DNA from: Chara braunii
Taxonomy: Eukaryota; Streptophyta; Charophyceae; Charales; Characeae
Reading direction: 5' to 3'
DNA: 51,416 nt
Assembly (NCBI GenBank): GCA_003427395.1
Contig: BFEA01000777.1
Coordinates: 172,195 to 223,610, forward strand
Under the pieces are notes generated by a model that was not told the DNA's origin, searched no databases, and was given only the letters and a program-made list of their open reading frames with translations. This document shows, piece by piece, positions 19,574 to 30,301 of the stretch. The position numbers and the translations under genes were made by a program. Position 1 is the stretch's first letter, and the number at the start of each line of letters is the position of its first letter.

Positions 19574-20410
19574 TTTTGCGATTTCGTGATTACAATTTGA
19601 ATGGCTTGTCTGAGTATGCCCTCAGTGCATCCAAAAGGTTTGCAGAACCCTCCCAACAATCGCGCCAATTGATCACATAGCCTGTTGAACCTCACAGCTT
19701 CACAAGTATAAATTGTGGCCGCTTCTTCGTGTTCACTGGTGACAGAATGATGCAACATTTAAACCACAAGTACCACTGAGCTGACCGGTACGAGCCATTG
19801 GAAAAAACAAATGTCATACTAATACAAGTCATAGAATGAATCAAAAAGAGGTCGACGGCACATCATTTTCATTCTTTTTCTTTTCATTGTTTTTCTCTAC
19901 AATAGATCTGAGTTCCTAGGACAATATCTCCTGCTTCTCCTCCTCCTCCTTTTTTTCCCTTAACAATGTCTCCTTCTTTAATGGCAGTATCACTACCAAA
20001 AATCACAATTCCTAGATTCTCATTTCCTAGATTCGAGAGTTGCAGAGGCTCTACCAGGCTGAAAAGCATAACCTCAACCAAGAGATCTCACTTCGTCCAT
20101 CATCTTACAAAATGGGATGGTTTGTTACCTTTTACTTATGCTTTGATGCCTTTTACTTAGGCTATGATGCTACTGTCTTCACCCGAATAGAACACTCGCT
20201 CATTATAGTCGTAGTTGGTGAAATATCTAGTCGAGATACAACTATAATAATTGGGCATTCTATTCCAGTGAAGGCGGTAGTAGGCAGCATGTCTTTAATT
20301 TGATGTCCCTTTATAACTGGATTTTATTAGAAGGATGCAATTCAAAATGAAAGATATGCACAATGATCTTTGAGAAGGTTTGCTTCGAGTTTACCAAGAA
20401 CGGGCGTAAT
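19574..20410. other. AT-rich flank, probably with nuclear mitochondrial DNA
   Basis: Between LTR B and LTR C the sequence becomes AT-rich. It contains an atp1 fragment (19950-20030), a 21-bp tandem pair CCTTTTACTTATGCTTTGATG and its variant near 20128-20170, and an imperfect inverted repeat with GAATAGAA and TTCTATTC arms near 20188-20268. No host gene is recognised. The extent of mitochondrial DNA beyond the atp1 match is unknown. Confidence 0.5.
19950..20030 (-). pseudogene. atp1: Mitochondrial ATP synthase subunit alpha fragment (NUMT)
   Basis: The minus strand encodes NENLGIVIFGSDTAIKEGD followed by IVK. This is the beta-barrel region near the N-terminus of the mitochondrial F1 alpha subunit, where land plants read very similarly. 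Only about 27 residues match. Upstream and downstream sequence diverges at once, so this is a small broken copy. In mitochondria atp1 encodes part of the catalytic F1 head; this nuclear copy cannot be functional. The match is from memory of the family, with no alignment run. Confidence 0.65.
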
Positions 20411-21223
20411 TGAAATGAGGCAAGTACTCGTCAAGTTAAACTTCGCATACATCAATAAACATTCACATGAGAGTTCATACGCGAGAAGCCAAATCGAGAT
20501 GCAATCAACACTTGAAGATGTAGTCTCCAATATTATTATCAATATACAAGAATGTTAGTCTCCGCCGGCTTAGCCGCACACACACGCAACGGGTCTCAAC
20601 CAGATAGCGACTATCACTTCTCCTCTCTCTCTCTCTCTCTCTTTATCATGGATCGTTACCCAGGATACACCCACTCAGGTTGCTCACACCTCGGCAGTTA
20701 TGGCCACCGTCCTCCTGCTCTACATCTAGCCTAGCTATGTAGTATATCTCAAGCGCCCCCTTCTTCTTCAGGCGCACAGCGCCCAAGTTGCCTCAACGCA
20801 CAAGCAGCAGCAGCGCTTCCGCATCTCGCGACTGAACAAAAGATGAGCCATTGCACTGTAGCAGCTAAATAGAGGACTTGGATTCACTTGTCATGGCTTG
20901 GCTTGGCTTGCTTCAGACCGGTACCGGTCGGGCACGGCTTGTCTACTGCAAACATTTTGACGGTCCGGTAGCTTCCGAACTTTCCTAGGACATGCTGCAA
21001 AATCGGACTTGGGACTGTCGGACTGGACTGGATGCTTCTGGACTTTTCTTGTCCAGTATCGGACGGAATCCTACCGATCTATGATGTTTCGGTATCGACA
21101 CCTACCAGACTACGACGCTTTGGCCTCTAGACCCTATAGCCTACCCTACGAGACTGCCCCGGGACTTGGGACTTGTCGTGACCCTGAGACCGGGACTGGC
21201 TGTCTGCAGCGTGAGTTCTTTCA
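20411..21223 (-). repeat. 3' LTR of element C
   Basis: In minus orientation it starts TGAAAGAACTCACGCTGCAG and ends CCTCATTTCA. It is homologous throughout to 30740-31618 in opposite orientation, including the TC/GA-repeat segment, GGTACCGGTCGG-like sequence and the GCTTGGCTTGGCTTG repeat. It is followed on the minus strand by ATTA, which also precedes the other LTR, giving a 4-bp target duplication. Confidence 0.85.
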
Positions 21224-21267
21224 CTCTCGTCGGCCTAATTTCGAGGTCCTCCGAGAAAATTTCAGCT

Positions 21268-22838
21268 TTATCTATCATACACATTCATTCCTCTTCGGGC
21301 CCTCTCATAGAAAGAGATAATGTGAGGGGCCGTCTGTATTAGTTCTTCCCTGGGGAACCAGCGGTCTTCACTGGGCTCCTGGTAGACAAACCTGACCTTA
21401 TATTGTCGCCGTGGCCTTCCTCTGCAACCTGTGCGGAAAGTATCTTCGGCCACTATTTGGTCTACATCATAACCTTCGCCCATATCTCGTGGAATCATGG
21501 AACGACGAGAGGGAAACTGGTCGTTCATAATACACGGAAGCAACTTAGATGCGGAGAATATCAGGTTCGTGTGCAGGTGGGGTGGAATCTCGATCGTGTA
21601 GGATGGACCATCTGCCTCTCCTTTGAAATCTAAGACTTGCCATGGTCCCCCATATGCAGTAACAGTTTCTGCGAGATCGCTTCTTTAGGAACAAACTCCT
21701 TAAGACTTAACCCATACAAAGTCACCTACTACAAACTGCGATGGTCGTCGATGTTTGTTAGCTTGTTCTACCATCTGGTGCTGGTCCTTGAGGATGTTCC
21801 TATTGACCTTCTCCAGATCCTTCTCGTATCGAATGGCAAACTCCCTTGTACTGGGCGGCAGTCTTCGAATTTCAATGGCCAAACCGAGCAAGAGCCGGTT
21901 AACCGAGCCCTCATTTTTCACCTCAATTTACAAGAAAACCATAAGGCCATTTCAAGCAAACTCCACACCAATGTATAGAGCGCACTTCTTACTAACATAT
22001 TATCAAAAAAAAGCAAAAAAAATAAAATAAAAAACACATAAAACAGCACCTCAAAAGTACATTTTCAGGCAATTTTGCCAAAAAAAAAACATCGAAATTT
22101 CAGGATTTTCAGGATGATCAACAGCAAAAATTCTACTACCCCTAATGACAACAAATTTGACACACAGCAAGCTTGTCCGAAACAAAAACAGGCAAAAAAA
22201 AAAATTCCAAAAAACCATAAAATTTGACCTCGAAACCCTAATTTCAGGATCATTCATGGTTACTCAGGGCCGAAAAGTGGGGGTCCCCGTTAACCGCTTG
22301 TGTCGACCGGAAGACATGGTCAGCTTTGATCCATAGACTTTGATCAATTGTTGCCAATGCTCACCCGTGAATCTGCTATCTCGATCACTAACAATCGTTA
22401 ACGGGTGTTCGTAATCCTTAACCAGTGATTGAGGAATTGTCTAACCACTAAATTTGTTTTTTGCCTCAGCGCGCAGTGGAATAAAAACGACAAATTTAAT
22501 AAATCTATCTACAACAACCATCACTTGACTCTTCCCGCTTTTGCTTCTAACCTTCGTGTCCATGAAGTCGATCGACACAGATTCACTGGGACTGGACGGG
22601 ACAGGTAGCGGCCTCAATAGGCCAAGTGGGGATTGTTCCGTTGACACACTTGACAACCCTGGATATAGACGATGCAATTGTGCTTCATGCCGACCTGGGT
22701 GTAGAGTCGGAGGAGATTAGCATAGGTTTTCCTCCAACCGAAATGGCCCTCGGTGCCGTGGCACTCTCCCATGATCAGACTTTTGATTGTCTCGTTGTTC
22801 GGGATGCATAGTCTATCGAACCTGTTTGTTTTTTTCAA
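21268..22838 (-). pseudogene. Element C integrase, deleted and interrupted
   Basis: The zinc domain is at 22614-22838 (ECHGTEGHFGWRKTYAN, CQVCQRNN). The core follows: SIDFMDTKVRSKSGKSQ, VVVDRFIKFVVF, TIVSDRDSRF (two catalytic Asp). After SSGRH the normal Glu-containing stretch is missing. The sequence instead runs, across an inserted AT-rich element, into LPPSTREFAIRYEKDLEKVN and FVVGDFVWVKS (21700-21921). The tail is at 21268-21543: GYDVDQIVAEDTFRTG and RRQYKVRFVYQEPSEDRWF, chromodomain-like. Loss of the Glu region makes it inactive. Confidence 0.8.
21906..22288. mobile_element. AT-rich 383-bp insertion with 8-bp target duplication
   Basis: GTTAACCG occurs at 21898-21905 and 22289-22296 on either side of an AT-rich, A-run-filled segment inside the integrase of element C. 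The two ends show weak inverted similarity (CCCTCATTTTTC at the left, complementary to GAAAAGTGGGGG at the right). No coding frame is credible. An 8-bp duplication suggests a small non-autonomous hAT-like element. The weak termini leave this uncertain. Confidence 0.55.
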
Positions 22839-22887
22839 ACACTGGTTCGTTGGTTACTTTGTAGTCTGAGACTTCGTGTGGCTCAGT

Positions 22888-23541
22888 CTACACCCTTTTC
22901 ATCAGCTCACTGTAAACAGGATCGTCAGTGTACGCAGCCTTGATCTGCTGATGTAACTTGGTGTTTGTATCTAGGTAAGTGATGACGGCACCGAAGAAGT
23001 TTGCGCGTCTACTCAACGCGTCTGTGACAACGCCAGCCCATCTAGTCAACTTAGGGGTCATCCAGGCTTTGATTTCCAACCAGCGTAGGGTCTCATGGTC
23101 AGGGTAGACTTTAAAATGCCTTCCTGGGAGAGTGTGTCGCCAGTGGTTCAGTGTCTCCTCAAGGCGAATAGCTCGTGCTCATACGTCGACGCAGCGACCT
23201 TCTCACTAAACAACCTGCAAGACATGAACTTGACGGGTCGGTACCCCTCTCCATCGTTCTGTTGGAGTACGACGCCAATTTCATATTGGCTTGAGTTAGT
23301 TGTGACAATGAATGGAAGTGATGGGTTTGCAACTTTCAAGACCGGGTAGTCAATCAATGCCTTCTTCAATTTCTTGAAGGTTGAGGTACAATCTTTGTCC
23401 CAATTCCCTTCCTCAGCAGTCTGCACAGTGGTGCAACTATCATGGTGAAATTCGGTACGGATTTTCAATAGTAATTGGCTTGGCCTCAGAACGACCGCAT
23501 TTCAATCAATGTATGCGGTGTAGGCCAATCCCTAATTGCTG
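22888..23541 (-). pseudogene. Element C RNase H and RT connection
   Basis: At 23148-23468 the minus strand reads TFKKLKKALIDYPVLKVANP, VTTNSSQYEIGVVLQQNDGE and VAASTYEHELFAL. The first catalytic Asp position reads Asn (TTNSS, where element A has TTDAS). At 22888-23079 the end of the domain is readable as VVTDALSRRANFFG. The frame breaks between the pieces, near 23090 and 23470. The region links a damaged RT to a damaged integrase in the normal order. Confidence 0.75.
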
Positions 23542-24296
23542 CTATCTTCGCGTCTTTCGTCTGACTCCATCTCCATCTCGCACATGACCCAAGTACAATA
23601 CTGGACACTTTGCCCATTCACACCTATTCAGGTTCAACTTGAACTTCGCAATGTATAGTTTCTCTAAAATCAAGCGTCGATGTTGTTGATGCTCCTCTAG
23701 AGTCTTACTAAAAATCAATATATAGTCTAGATAGACGACTACAAACTTGTCTAACCACTCCCGAAAGAGATCATTCGTCAGGCCAAACGGCACGACCACA
23801 AACTTGTAATGGTCGTAGCGAGTCCTCAAGGCCATCTTGTGCAAGTCTTCGTTCAAACCCCTGTAGTCAATGCACATTCGTAGTCTGCATTCCTTCTTAG
23901 GCACGAATAGGACCGGTGCGCCATATGGCAAGAAACTGGGCTTAACCCATCCTCTACTAGTTCATCAAGTTGTTTGTGCAACTCATCTAGTTCTTTGGGA
24001 GACATTCGGTAGATTGGCCCTTCGGGCGTTTTGCTATCGGGCTCTATCTCTATCCGATGCTTGATTTCTCTTTCCATTGCTCCTATCCGGGTCTCTCCCA
24101 CGCTAGCGAACTCTTTCAGCAGTTTTTCAACTTCGGGTGGTGTTGGATCCTCATCCTTCTTGCCCTCACTCACCGGTTTAACATATGCTACGAAGACCTG
24201 GTCAACCAAATTGGCTTTGACCATGTGTCTGGCAAACGCAGGGGCACTCATACAACAAAGGGATAGACTGAACTCCACTCCAGCTTCGTGAAACAA
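23542..24296 (-). pseudogene. Element C reverse transcriptase with internal deletions
   Basis: An upstream linker (23853-24296) has PPEVEKLLKEFASVGETR, KHRIEIEPDSKTPEGPIYRM and SPKELDELHKQLDELVEDG. RT at 23542-23931 reads [20 protein letters not shown], then jumps from RGLNE straight to DLHKMALRTRYDHYKF. It therefore lacks the segment that holds the first catalytic Asp (FSKIDL in element A). A second gap removes the stretch after PFGLTN. The YxDD motif reads YLDY. Two deletions and a changed catalytic Asp make this RT dead. Confidence 0.82.
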
Positions 24297-24660
24297 TCAC
24301 ATTTTCTCTTTGCCACCATCTGGGCTGGGCAGCCAACACTCGTGCTCGCCCATATTCACATCAGCCTACGCAGCCTCCCCCCAATTCATCCCTAAGATCA
24401 GGTCAAAAGGCAGGTTATCCTCCACTAAGAGGGTCAGGCAGTACATAACTTTCTCTACCTTGTTCTACTCTCATTTCACGATTGTCTGCAAGCCTGCTCA
24501 TGACCGGCTCATCCAATTTCAAAACCTTCAGGCCGAGATGCATCTTCTGCAATCCCCTTCGGCTAATGTAGCTACGTGTAGAACCACTATCAAGTAACGG
24601 GCCTACTCACTCTCTAATAATTTCTACATCTGGTAAAATTAGTTGCCCTTTACTCTTCTT
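24297..24660 (-). pseudogene. Element C aspartic protease remnant
   Basis: Near 24550-24600 the minus strand reads LLDSGSTRSYISRRGLQKM, with an intact D-S-G active-site triad of retroviral-type aspartic proteases. The sequence continues through LGLKVLKLDEPVMS and then breaks down through stops and frameshifts toward 24300. In an intact element this enzyme would cut the Gag-Pol precursor. Confidence 0.65.
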
Positions 24661-24804
24661 CTTCATTTCGGCCCAAGCTTGGCGACGAGCGATCAGCTCA
24701 TCACCGATGCCTGCGAGGGAACCACCCAGAGAGACCCTACCACAAGCGGTCTCTAGACATCTAACTGGGTGGGAGGCCTACATCAGTCTTTGCCATAGGG
24801 GCCT

Positions 24805-26597
24805 TCAGACAAGAGGGTGTCTTTTTAGCGCGCGCTTCTGTCTGTTTGTCTGTCTGAAGGCCCAACAGGAGCAACTGCAGCTCCTATTGGCTGCTCCCTT
24901 TTGGGTAGCGGGGTAGTCAGGGCAAAAGCAGACAATGTGGTTAGGATCACCACATTTTAGGCACTGGCCGTTCTTAAGCCTTTGCTTCCACAACGTTATA
25001 TCTATCCCCATCTCTTTCCATGGTTCCCCGTCCGCAATCCCTGGATGTGATGGCCATGGTCTTCGCCCTCTACCTCTTCCACCTGCGGAGGGGGAACTGT
25101 GCCCACCTTGCGGAGAACCACAACCCCTACCTCCCGCGTAATACCTACCGTTGCTACTACTCCCCAAGGAGCCACGTCCTCTTCCTCCACCTCTTCCCCG
25201 ACCTCCTCTTCCTTGGCCTCCTTCTCCCCGGCCTCCTCTTCCTCCTTGTCACCCTCCCCCGTGGGCTGCAGCAGCCGAATAGTTCCCTCCCTGGGCTACT
25301 TGGTTGTTGTCGGGCTCTTCCAGTCCATAATCTATGTTTTTGTAAGGTAGTGCCTTGACTTTCCCTCCCTCCAATGTGACTACAAGACTGTCCTTCCCTT
25401 CTATACTGCCTGCGATAGTTTTACTTTTCCATTCGCCCTCCTGTTTGCAGGTCTTTAAAGTAATGCCACTAGTTAGCCTCCATCAGGAAGCAGGCCTGAT
25501 CTACGACATTCTTACCAAATTTCTCGTAAGTCGTGTTGTCCTCCTTTGTACGGCGGTACAGAGTGGTCCTCAGGGGATCAGGCATCGCTCTCGCGAAGTT
25601 GTTGAGAATATGAGTGGGGGTTGGACCGTGATCGGGACATTGCAACAACTCATCCATGGTGGTTTTCAATGCAACGACACTTTTCCATTTTCTATCACCA
25701 ATATTAAGGATCGGGTGTTCAGTGCATCGGGCCAGGTCCTTGTCTTCGAACCTCTCGTTCAAGGCCTTGAAGAAATCTTCTATATGAGTGCGCTTAGAGT
25801 ATTCCACCATGGAGGCGCAACCTGCCTCCTCCATCAAGGAGATGGCAAAATTGGTTACATCCCCACCAAGGCACGAGCTCGCCATCAAGACACGGTCCCA
25901 ATACGGAATCAACAGATACGTGCCCATATGCACCTCCCACTGGTAAAATTTATCCTCCTTCCCGATGTACGTCCACGGAAGCTTCACCTTCATCTTCCCT
26001 CCTTTCTTTCCCTTTCGCCTGATTAGGATCTGCCTTTTTGTCCCTCTCCTTCGGAGGACCTTCGTCGTCGTCATATCCACCATCTCCACCTCCACCAGCG
26101 CCACCCTGCCTGACTGCAGCGACAATATCTATTAACTTTGAGGTGAAGATGCCTTCCAATTGATGTGCATAGCCCCCAACACGCTCATCTATTCTGTGGG
26201 CAGCGACACTTAGTTGTTCCCAAGTGGCTTTGAACTCGTGATTGTGTTGTTCGAGTCGGGCGACAAACTCGTTTATGGCAGTGAGTTTCTGGTTAGTATG
26301 TAGCAGGGCGGTAATCATCAGGGCACAATCGTCTTTCCACTCACCCTCACGACCTTTTTGTTCCTTCAACTGGCGTTCAATCTCTTCCGCCTCAGCTCTC
26401 CTTTTTTCATCCAACTCCGCCCTTTTCTTTATCAGGAGTCGCTGATGCAATTCATGTTCCCTTCCTGCATCAGCAGTTCTCTCTCAGCGCCGTCCTCTGC
26501 CGCCTCCAATCTTGTTGTGAGTTCAGCCCTCTCAGACTCTTCTTCCCACTCATCCTTCCTGAACCCAAACTTCTCCATCCATGTCTGGGTGTCAACA
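24805..26597 (-). pseudogene. Element C gag (N-terminus missing at a breakpoint)
   Basis: From 26597 the frame reads TQTWMEKFGFRKDEWEEESE and a Glu-rich helix, hits two stops near 26435, then continues RAELDEKRRAEAEEIERQLK (25950-26450). After a frameshift the capsid-like part follows at 25469-26125: KLPWTYIGKEDKFYQWEVHM, LGGDVTNFAISLMEEAGCAS and FEDKDLARCTEHPILNIGDR. A Gly/Arg-rich tract and a complete zinc knuckle CLKCGDPNHIVCFC (24805-25167) close the protein. The start lies elsewhere: a plausible N-terminal piece is on the plus strand at 35590-35868. Confidence 0.8.
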
Positions 26598-26598
26598 G

Positions 26599-27885
26599 AC
26601 TCTCACCAGGCCTTTCCGGAATCGGAAGCGACTTCAAGAGCCCAAGAGGGGCCTGTGTACGTGGCTCGTCTCTCTGACAAACTTGACACGTCTCCACGTA
26701 CAGCTGAGCATCTCTCATCATCGCGGGCCACCAGAATCGCTGCAGCAGATTAACTGCGGTCTTTTTGTACCCAAAATGACTGGTGGCATCATGACATTCA
26801 CCTAAAAATAAACTACGCAAAGACTCGCTATTAGGGACACACAATCGTTTATTCCCTGCCTTCTCAAGGAACAACAAGCCATTGACCAATTCAAACTCGG
26901 CAGAGGTCTTCTTGTCCTTCGCTTGGAGTCTGCGTATGATCTCAGACATGAATTGGTCCTCGCGATAGGCTTCCACCAAGGACTGAGTAACATTGTCCGT
27001 CAGATCGAACTCAGTAATCAGCGCACCTGATAAATCAGGTCTACGCGACAAGGCATCAACAACCTTGTTGTACTCCCCTTTTAGATACTGAGCGTCAAAG
27101 TCATATTGCTCAATGACTTCGATCCAACGCTTGAGAGCGTCAGAGAGCACCGACTGAGTTCTCATCCATCTCAGGGTTTGATGATCAGCGAGCACGGCGC
27201 CAATACCATATTGGTTGGCATCCGTGGTGACTATAAACGGCTTATCAGGATCAGAAAGTTTCAAGACCTCGTAGTGCGTCAACGCATGCTTCAGATGTCT
27301 GAAAGCAGCCTCGCACTCATCTGTCCACTCCCATGGGGTGTCAAGGCGGGACAGATCAATCAACGGAGCGGCCACTATGCTATAGTTCTTAACGAAAGTC
27401 CTATAGTAGCCTGTCATTCCTAAGAAAGATCTCATCTCAGTCACAGACTGAGGACGTGGCCAATCACGAATGCTGGCCATCTTCGCGTCATCGGGCTTCA
27501 ACCCTTCCGCGGATATCACATGACGCAAGTACAAGACACGGGTGAGGCCAAACTCGCACTTCTCGCCGTTGATCTTGAACTTGTGCTGTCGCAGGAGACT
27601 AAGGACTTTGTCCAAATGTGCAACGTGCTCCTCGACAGTCTTACTAAAAATAAGTATGTCATTGAGGTACACAATGACAAACTTATCCAAGTAGTCATGG
27701 AATATCCGATTCATAGCGTGCTGAAAGGTGCCAGGAGCATTGCAAAGGCCAAAAGGCATCACCACAAACTCGTACAGACCATACCTGGTCTGAAAGGCGG
27801 TTTTGTGTTGATCCTCGGGCCGGATTGCAATTTGATGGTACTCGGACTTCAGATCTATCTTACTGAAGTACCGCCACCCTTGCAC
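26599..27885 (-). pseudogene. Element D RT palm, RNase H and integrase N-terminus
   Basis: The open frame reads [34 protein letters not shown] and FVIVYLNDILIFSK, so the YxDD motif has become YLND. Connection sequence SFLGMTGYYRTFVKNYSIVA follows. RNase H starts TTDANQYGIGAVL but jumps directly to ADHQTLRWMRTQ, an in-frame deletion of about 55-60 residues compared with element B. It ends VVDALSRRPDLSG. The integrase zinc domain is complete (ECHDATSHFGYKKTAVN, VETCQVCQRDE). The frame runs into unrelated sequence after PGESL at the breakpoint; the apparent continuation to 26470 is reading through gag of element C. Confidence 0.88.
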
Positions 27886-27929
27886 TCTATCTAGCAGATC
27901 ATCGATGCGTGGTAGGGGCTCTCTGTTCT

Positions 27930-28502
27930 TTACAGTGATGCATTGAGGCCCCTATAGTCAATGAACATCCTAAGTGTACCCTCCTTCTTCTTAGGTACGA
28001 ATAGTACTGGAGATCCATAAGGAGAGACACTCGGCCGGATCCAACCCTTCTCTACGAGTTCCTTGAGTTGTCGGCGAAGCTTATCGAGCTCGCCTGGAGA
28101 CATCCGATAGATCCTACCCTTCGGGATAGTAGACCCTGGGATAATCTCTATCGCGTGGACGACCTCCCTCTCTACAACCCCTGTCGGCTCTTCAAATAGA
28201 TCAGGGTACTTGGCAACTACTCCCTCTATCTCCGACGGCATTTTCACCGGCTCGCCTGCAGCAGAGACGTAAACTAAGTACATACCCTCCTCCTGATTTT
28301 GCTTATAATAGTTATAGAACGCGGCCTCACACATGCATCCATGAGACTCGATCAGACTACTAGCTTTGAACTTGTGCAATCTGGCGGTCCCTCCACCTTG
28401 CAAAGTGTGTTTGACCACTTTTCGGTCCCAGTCAAACCGGGGCTGTGACACAGAGAGGTAGTACATTCCTAGTAACATATCCATTGGGAGCTCGTCACTC
28501 AC
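27930..28502 (-). pseudogene. Element D RT N-terminal part
   Basis: The frame begins SDELPMDMLLGMYYLSVSQP, passes a protease-RT linker (CMCEAAFYNYYKQNQEEGMY, PSEIEGVVAKYPDLFEEPTG) and reaches RT sequence [40 protein letters not shown] and FIDYRGLN. It ends at a frameshift where element B continues GITVKN. The linker is intact here but is split by the solo LTR in element B, which confirms the insertion point there. Confidence 0.85.
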
Positions 28503-28915
28503 TAGGAACGAGACGCGGTCTCAATTCCCCTCCCGCGTACGGGAAGCAACACAACCTCCTGGAGGTAGTCATTGACTACCATGCGCTGTTTGTTGGCACA
28601 GGTCGACTCCACAGGTCGACTTAGGCGCTGCACTCGCCCCTGTAAACACAGCCTCTCAACGCACGCGCGACTAATAAAGTTCCTTGTCGAGCAAGTGTCA
28701 TAATAGGCCCCAGCCTTGCGGCCGCCAATGACTACCTCGCTGACGAACATCTCACCCTTCGGGGCTTTGACTAGTGTCGTCCAAGAAGCTAGCGGGTCTG
28801 ATTTAGACCACTCCTCTTCTAGCTCCTCTAAGGACTCAAACACATTCATCGAATAGAGGCTCGATGGGTCTGAACGTGTTTGCGGGACGACGCTGGAGTC
28901 AGTAGCTTGGGCCAT
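28502..28915 (-). pseudogene. Element D protease domain
   Basis: The frame reads FESLEELEEEWSKSDPLASW, MFVSEVVIGGRKAGAYYDTC and STRNFISRACVERLCL, followed by LQEVVLLPVRGRG. The active site is D-T-C where D-T-G is expected; the catalytic Asp is present. Element A has a different Cys change (D-C-G) at the same site. Stop and frame breaks separate it from gag upstream and RT downstream. Confidence 0.7.
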
Positions 28916-28952
28916 CTCACCACCTCGACCCTAGCAGGAACAACTACTATTC

Positions 28953-30242
28953 CTACTGGCCCGACATGTTTCCCAGACTCAAACCTTTCTGAGCTACGGC
29001 AACGACTACTCCACCCCCTGAAGCTTCTACGCTGCCCGCCTCTGAACCTACTCCCGCCTGGAAGTTGTCGTCTAGCTCGATAGTAGAACCATCGTTATCG
29101 ACAAACATTAAGCGGCCCTTCGCCTTCCAGTTGGGAGGCAGTGTCTTCTTCCTACCATCCGTAGTGGGTGCCTGTCCATGCCCTATCTTTGCCTCAAGGT
29201 CTAGGTCCATCTTGCTAAACGAAGGAAAGTTGTGCATATTGATGTTGGCCTGACTTGCCAACTGGTTCTGAGAGGCAAAGAGAATCATCTCAGGTACGAG
29301 GTAAGTAAAACCTGGGGGTCATAGCGCACCCTTGGGACCCAGATCAGACGCTCAACAGCGTCGGTGGCTTCCCTTACTGACTTAAACTGCCGCGTGTACA
29401 GTGTCAGGATCGCGTCAGTGGCCCTTTGGGCCTCCTGAGGATTGTGCCACCTTTCCTCCACCAGCTTAAGGAAGTCATCCAATTTCTGGGTGACCGCCCA
29501 AGCGCGGAAGTCATGACCATACCCCTGGAGCTGCACTAAACCGCTCAACCATCTTCCTGCACTACCCTTTAGGTAGGAGGCAGCCACAAACACTTCTTCG
29601 TGTGGCAAGGTAAGTTTACACCTAACATAGACTGGCACTGCCCTCAACCACGTGTCAAGGTCTTCACCTCTCTTATCCCCTGTGAAGGGTTTCGGAGCGG
29701 CGATGGCCGTCTTTGGAACCCACTGTGTTTGTCCCGGTCCCTGCATCACTCCGGGCTGTGGACCGTGTGACACAGGTTGTTGTGCCAGCTGCTGGGGCTG
29801 TGTGCCTAGCGGCTGCACAGGCTGCGAGACAGCAGGCTGCGTGGTGACTGCAACCTGCAATGGAGATTGGGTGTACACTGTCTGTACAGGAACCTGCAAA
29901 CTAGTCGCTGCTGATACCCCTGATAGCGGCATGCCCAGGGAAACGATCACAACCGATGATGGGGCTACGTATGGGGATCGGTGGGACAAAAGGAGGAGGA
30001 TGTACAACGGGCCAGGCACTAGGCCCGGACATTGGCGATGTTGCCTGCGCACGACCAGCCAACAGGGCCAGATTTTGCTGGATGTCCTGAAGGATGGTCG
30101 TCTGATGGTCCTGCATCTCAACTACATCTAGCAGGACAGACCGTATGATCCTCACATCATCAGTCATGTGCGTTAGGTCCATCTCCTCTAACTCACTGAC
30201 GTCCGCTTGTCTCCGCTGCATCCTGGCTCTTCTTCTAATCAT
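28953..30242 (-). pseudogene. Element D gag, zinc knuckle missing
   Basis: The N-terminus (29901-30242) is helical: RQADVSELEEMDLTHMTDDV, then VVEMQDHQTTILQDIQQNLA. A frameshift near 29980 leads to a Pro/Gln-rich linker (29285-30121) and the capsid part KPFTGDKRGEDLDTWLRAV, VFVAASYLKGSAGRWLSGLV, LDDFLKLVEERWHNPQEAQR. The last piece (28953-29288) reads INMHNFPSFSKMDLDLEAKI and RKKTLPPNWKAKGRLMFVDN. Element B has a CCHC knuckle about 200 bases after the equivalent point. Here protease sequence follows within about 40 bases, so the knuckle appears deleted. Confidence 0.8.
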
Positions 30243-30301
30243 TCTTTCTTTCTCCGCTTTTATCTGTTCTAATCATTCTTTCTTTCTCCGCTTTTATCTG
30301 T
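30234..30301. repeat. Perfect 34-bp tandem duplication at the gag start of element D
   Basis: Two identical 34-base units start TCTAATCATTC and end CTTTTATCTGT, at 30234-30267 and 30268-30301. The first covers the apparent gag start region. Confidence 0.9.

Larger units (their letters stand above)
20411..26597 (-). mobile_element. LTR retrotransposon C (Ty3/gypsy): body and 3' LTR
   Basis: Minus-strand order is gag (from about 26597), zinc knuckle, protease, RT, RNase H, integrase, 3' LTR (20411-21223). Its 5' end is missing here: gag begins abruptly at about 26597, where element D's integrase also breaks. The matching 5' LTR, primer site and gag N-terminus appear at 30740-35868 on the opposite strand. 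Internal deletions in RT and integrase, frameshifts and an inserted AT-rich element make it defective. Confidence 0.85.
26599..30242 (-). mobile_element. LTR retrotransposon D (family B/D): 5' part
   Basis: Minus-strand gag, protease, RT, RNase H and the first part of integrase are present. The sequence ends abruptly inside integrase at about 26599, after LPIPERPGES. The rest of the same integrase, the polypurine tract and the 3' LTR are on the plus strand at 35873-37944. No 5' LTR is visible upstream of gag before LTR C at 30740. Confidence 0.85.
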
